From: DATLSM01 sp049585815
GTDB taxonomy: Bacteria > Actinomycetota > Thermoleophilia > Solirubrobacterales > 70-9
DNA length: 5,898 bases
Direction of reading: 5' to 3'
NCBI GenBank assembly: GCA_049585815.1
Contig: JBAVAR010000168.1
Location: forward strand, 1 to 5,898
In this document: in pieces, positions 3,944 through 5,898 of the stretch
How positions within the stretch are numbered: the first letter of the stretch is position 1
How the letters are laid out: every line of letters starts with the position of its first letter
Made by a program: the position numbers and the translations under genes
Notes under the pieces: generated by a model
Databases searched by the model: none
What the model saw: only the letters and a program-made list of their open reading frames with translations
What the model was told of the DNA's origin: nothing

Positions 3944-5524
3944 TTACCGCCTCACTCGGATGTAGCGAGGTACGGAGTGCCCTCGCACGTAGGGATACCC
4001 GTTCTGTTCAGGCACGACTGCGTTGAAAACGAATCTCGTAGTCCTTGGCACCGGGGAGAAGGCGTAGGCGGCGCGGTAGTGACAGAGCGCATCGGTCTTC
4101 GCGCGCCGGACGAGAAAGCGGCGCTTCGAGCCAGGCACCGTCCCGCGCATGACGACGACCCGCAGGGCGCAGTTAGGCCCAGCGATCTCCCCGGAGAAGT
4201 AGATGCGGTGGTGGACGCGGGTGCGGTGGCGGCTCAGGTGAAGCGTCACCCGGGTCCGCATGTGGAGGGTCAGGTCGGTGGAGGTCTGAAAGGCGCCGAA
4301 GCGGTAGGCGACGCGGAAGGACCGCGAAGGGCCCCGGCGGACCTTGAACGTCCAGCCGCCATTTTCGTTCGTCGTCGCGGTGCCGATCAGGTGGAACGGG
4401 CGGCCGGGCAGATCGGTATGGCCCTGGAGGCAGACCTGGGCGTTGGGAACCGGGTTGCCCGCCGGGTCGTGGAGGCGGCCGCGAATCAGGGCGCGGTTAC
4501 GGAAAGCCAGAGTCCGCTCGCCCTTGCTGTTACCCGCGAAGCCGGCGGTTATCGTGTTTCCCCCGCCGACCGGCGAGCCGGGGCAGAGGTTGTTGACCAG
4601 CAATTCCTTCGATTCGCAGGCGGCATTGGGCGTCCCCGTCTGCGCGTAGTCGTAGGCGCAGACCGAGATCGAGTTGACGCCCTCTCGGAACGGTGCCTGC
4701 GCGGTGTCGAGCGTGTAGGTCTTGCCGAAGCTCGGCGGGCAGGGCGATAGCCGCGAGGTCATGTTCCCCGGCAGGGGGTTGCAGGACCCGGAGAGATCGT
4801 CGCCTGTCGCTGCCTGCCCGTTGACGACCACCTGGACCGACTGCAACCCGGCGCCTTGGTCGGCGGCCGACACCGAGATCGTCTGCGGCCCGCGCAGTTC
4901 CGCCCCCGAGAACATCGAGCCGCCGACCGAGATGGTCGGAGAAACAACGTCGGTGAGCTGGATGCGGACCTGCTTGATGTAGGTGTGCGCCTCTCCGGCA
5001 GCGCCGACGCACCGATTGTTTTCGTTGGGCTGCGTGCATTCCAGGCGAGCGACCAAGAAGCGCCAGTTGCCAGCCGGGATTCCCGACTCGTGTCCCTGGT
5101 CGTCGTTCTGGTTCTCATAAGAGAGGCCCGCCCCGCTGTCGGGTGAAACAGCGAGATAGCCGTGCTCGCCGGATTCGGTCGCCAAGCGGCTGAACGTCGA
5201 TCCCCCGGTGATATAGGTGCCCGCGGGCGCCGTCCACACCCAGGCGCCGAAGCCGCCCTGCACCGTGCCGGTTTCACCTTCGGCGAGGGTGTGGGCGATC
5301 TGGAGCCCTGGCGCCGAAGGCGAACAGTCCGCGCGTGGCGTGTAGTGAGTGGTCGAGGCGGTGAAGCCGGCGTCATCGGCGCCGGTGTAGACGCCCGGCG
5401 AACACTGAGCGACTATGTAGCTGCCGGCCTGGGCGCTTGACGGGAGGAGAAAGAGCGCCGCCAAGAGGACGCTGGCGGGCAGCCACCGGAACACGTTGGT
5501 CGATTGTCGGATCGCGTGTCTCAT
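3944..5524 (-). CDS. Large exported Cys-rich beta-sandwich protein with carboxypeptidase-regulatory-like domain (526 aa)
   Basis: A signal peptide (basic start, hydrophobic core FRWLPASVLLAALFLLP, cut after SAQA at about residue 33) is followed by an N-terminal jelly-roll-like region (about 36-192), an Ig-like domain (about 194-312, opening VVSPTISVGG and holding VNSISVCAYD), and a regulatory-like beta domain (about 345-415) with RGRLHDPAGNPVPNAQVCL and GGWTFKVRRGPSR. A very basic C-terminal beta region ends in RYIRVRR. Twelve cysteines suggest disulfides and export. No catalytic site, membrane anchor or LPXTG signal is seen; adhesion or surface structure is likely but unproven. A GTG at 5527 directly precedes the ATG at 5524. 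GAGAGG lies 6 nt before the ATG but only 3 nt before the GTG, so the ATG is preferred. It starts 10 nt after the preceding gene's stop. Confidence 0.87.
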   Translation of the reverse strand: MRHAIRQSTNVFRWLPASVLLAALFLLPSSAQAGSYIVAQCSPGVYTGADDAGFTASTTHYTPRADCSPSAPGLQIAHTLAEGETGTVQGGFGAWVWTAPAGTYITGGSTFSRLATESGEHGYLAVSPDSGAGLSYENQNDDQGHESGIPAGNWRFLVARLECTQPNENNRCVGAAGEAHTYIKQVRIQLTDVVSPTISVGGSMFSGAELRGPQTISVSAADQGAGLQSVQVVVNGQAATGDDLSGSCNPLPGNMTSRLSPCPPSFGKTYTLDTAQAPFREGVNSISVCAYDYAQTGTPNAACESKELLVNNLCPGSPVGGGNTITAGFAGNSKGERTLAFRNRALIRGRLHDPAGNPVPNAQVCLQGHTDLPGRPFHLIGTATTNENGGWTFKVRRGPSRSFRVAYRFGAFQTSTDLTLHMRTRVTLHLSRHRTRVHHRIYFSGEIAGPNCALRVVVMRGTVPGSKRRFLVRRAKTDALCHYRAAYAFSPVPRTTRFVFNAVVPEQNGYPYVRGHSVPRYIRVRR

Positions 5525-5534
5525 CACTTGCCTC

Positions 5535-5898
5535 TCAGGGTCCGAACTGCTGGTTTGCGACTTGAGTGGGAGTCGAGCTGGAGCTGCTCGCGCTTGCTTC
5601 AGAAGACGGAGGCGGGCTCGATTCCGCGGTCGGCGTCGGTTCGGGTGCGCTACTCAAATCCGAGCCTCCTGCCGCTGACTCAAGGGACTGCGACTGGACG
5701 GCCTGGGTCGCGTGCTTCGTGCGCTCCGCGCTGGCTGCGGCGCTCGCGCTGCCCCGCCCGTCAGCGCTGGCCGAGCTCTGCGGCTTTGGTTCGGGTGGCC
5801 GCGGCGCTGGGTTGCTCCGCGGCGTCAGGGGGGCGACCTGTGGCGTGTCCGCGACACGGCGCTGCTTGGCCGGAGGAGCGGTTTCCCCACCGCCGAGC
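5535..5898 (-). CDS. C-terminal tail of a Ser/Pro/Ala-rich protein (partial, enters from right edge)
   Basis: The frame is open from the right edge to a TGA at 5537-5535, giving at least 121 codons. The visible part is low-complexity and presumably disordered: a Pro-rich stretch (APRPPEPKP), an Ala/Ser-rich stretch with a few charged residues, then a Ser/Pro/Thr tail (SSEASASSSSTPT) ending NQQFGP. Third codon positions are G/C-rich, as in real genes here, and the stop merges with the ribosome binding site of the exported protein gene, so the two are probably one transcript. No domain, membrane helix or motif is visible, so the protein cannot be named. Long disordered tails like this occur on large membrane components of actinobacterial conjugation channels and on many surface proteins; either is possible. 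Confidence 0.68.
   Translation of the reverse strand, partial: LGGGETAPPAKQRRVADTPQVAPLTPRSNPAPRPPEPKPQSSASADGRGSASAAASAERTKHATQAVQSQSLESAAGGSDLSSAPEPTPTAESSPPPSSEASASSSSSTPTQVANQQFGP

Noticed and set aside
3977..4750. Plus-strand open frame of 257 codons opposite the large exported protein
   Set aside because: It is a high-GC antisense shadow. The minus strand has a signal peptide, beta domains and paired cysteines, while the plus frame has low-complexity Arg/Gly/Ala content.
1..5898. tRNA, rRNA, CRISPR array, insertion sequence or attachment-site duplication
   Set aside because: I saw no tRNA-like cloverleaf, no regularly spaced repeats, no transposase reading frame and no long direct repeats within the window.

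Overview
The window is high-GC DNA with strong G/C bias at third codon positions, frequent GTG starts and many ATGA/GTGA overlaps. These features, together with the actinobacterial look of the protein families, suggest an actinobacterium. The secreted protein at 3944-5524 (Cys-rich beta-sandwich, carboxypeptidase-regulatory-like segment, very basic C-terminus) is in the style of Thermoleophilia/Solirubrobacterales, but that placement rests on family impression only.

Left part (1-490, minus strand, running off the left edge): a two-gene overlapping unit encodes a two-helix, pilin-like integral membrane protein of the type found in actinobacterial conjugation (type IV secretion) loci, followed by a single-pass membrane protein that is cut by the window edge. 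A structured leader lies at 491-658. From its far side a lone 77-residue acidic protein (659-892, plus strand) reads away behind a near-perfect ribosome binding site.

Centre (1057-3416, minus strand): a compact five-gene run. It starts with an Xre/MbcA/ParS-type antitoxin and a RES-domain toxin of the NAD-targeting family. It continues, after a 44-nt gap with no visible terminator, into a three-gene set joined by ATGA overlaps: a three-helix membrane protein, a matrixin-like zinc metalloprotease with no signal peptide, and a four-repeat HEAT protein. The run has a well-formed sigma70-like promoter only a few bases from the antitoxin ATG, so the transcript is probably leaderless, and three ACCTG boxes lie in and around that promoter. 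The start of the toxin gene sits in the loop of a perfect 9-bp stem that competes with a second stem just downstream.

Right part (3506-5898, minus strand, entering from the right edge): the Ser/Pro/Ala-rich C-terminal tail of an unidentified protein, then a large exported Cys-rich beta-sandwich protein, then a small exported protein with a Cys-GG-Trp-Cys pattern. These are closely spaced and look like one operon for secreted or surface proteins.

Overall the window reads as part of an integrative/conjugative or other mobile island: transfer genes on one side, exported proteins on the other, and a toxin-antitoxin plus membrane/protease/HEAT cargo module between them. The most interesting candidate for an undescribed system is that central five-gene module.
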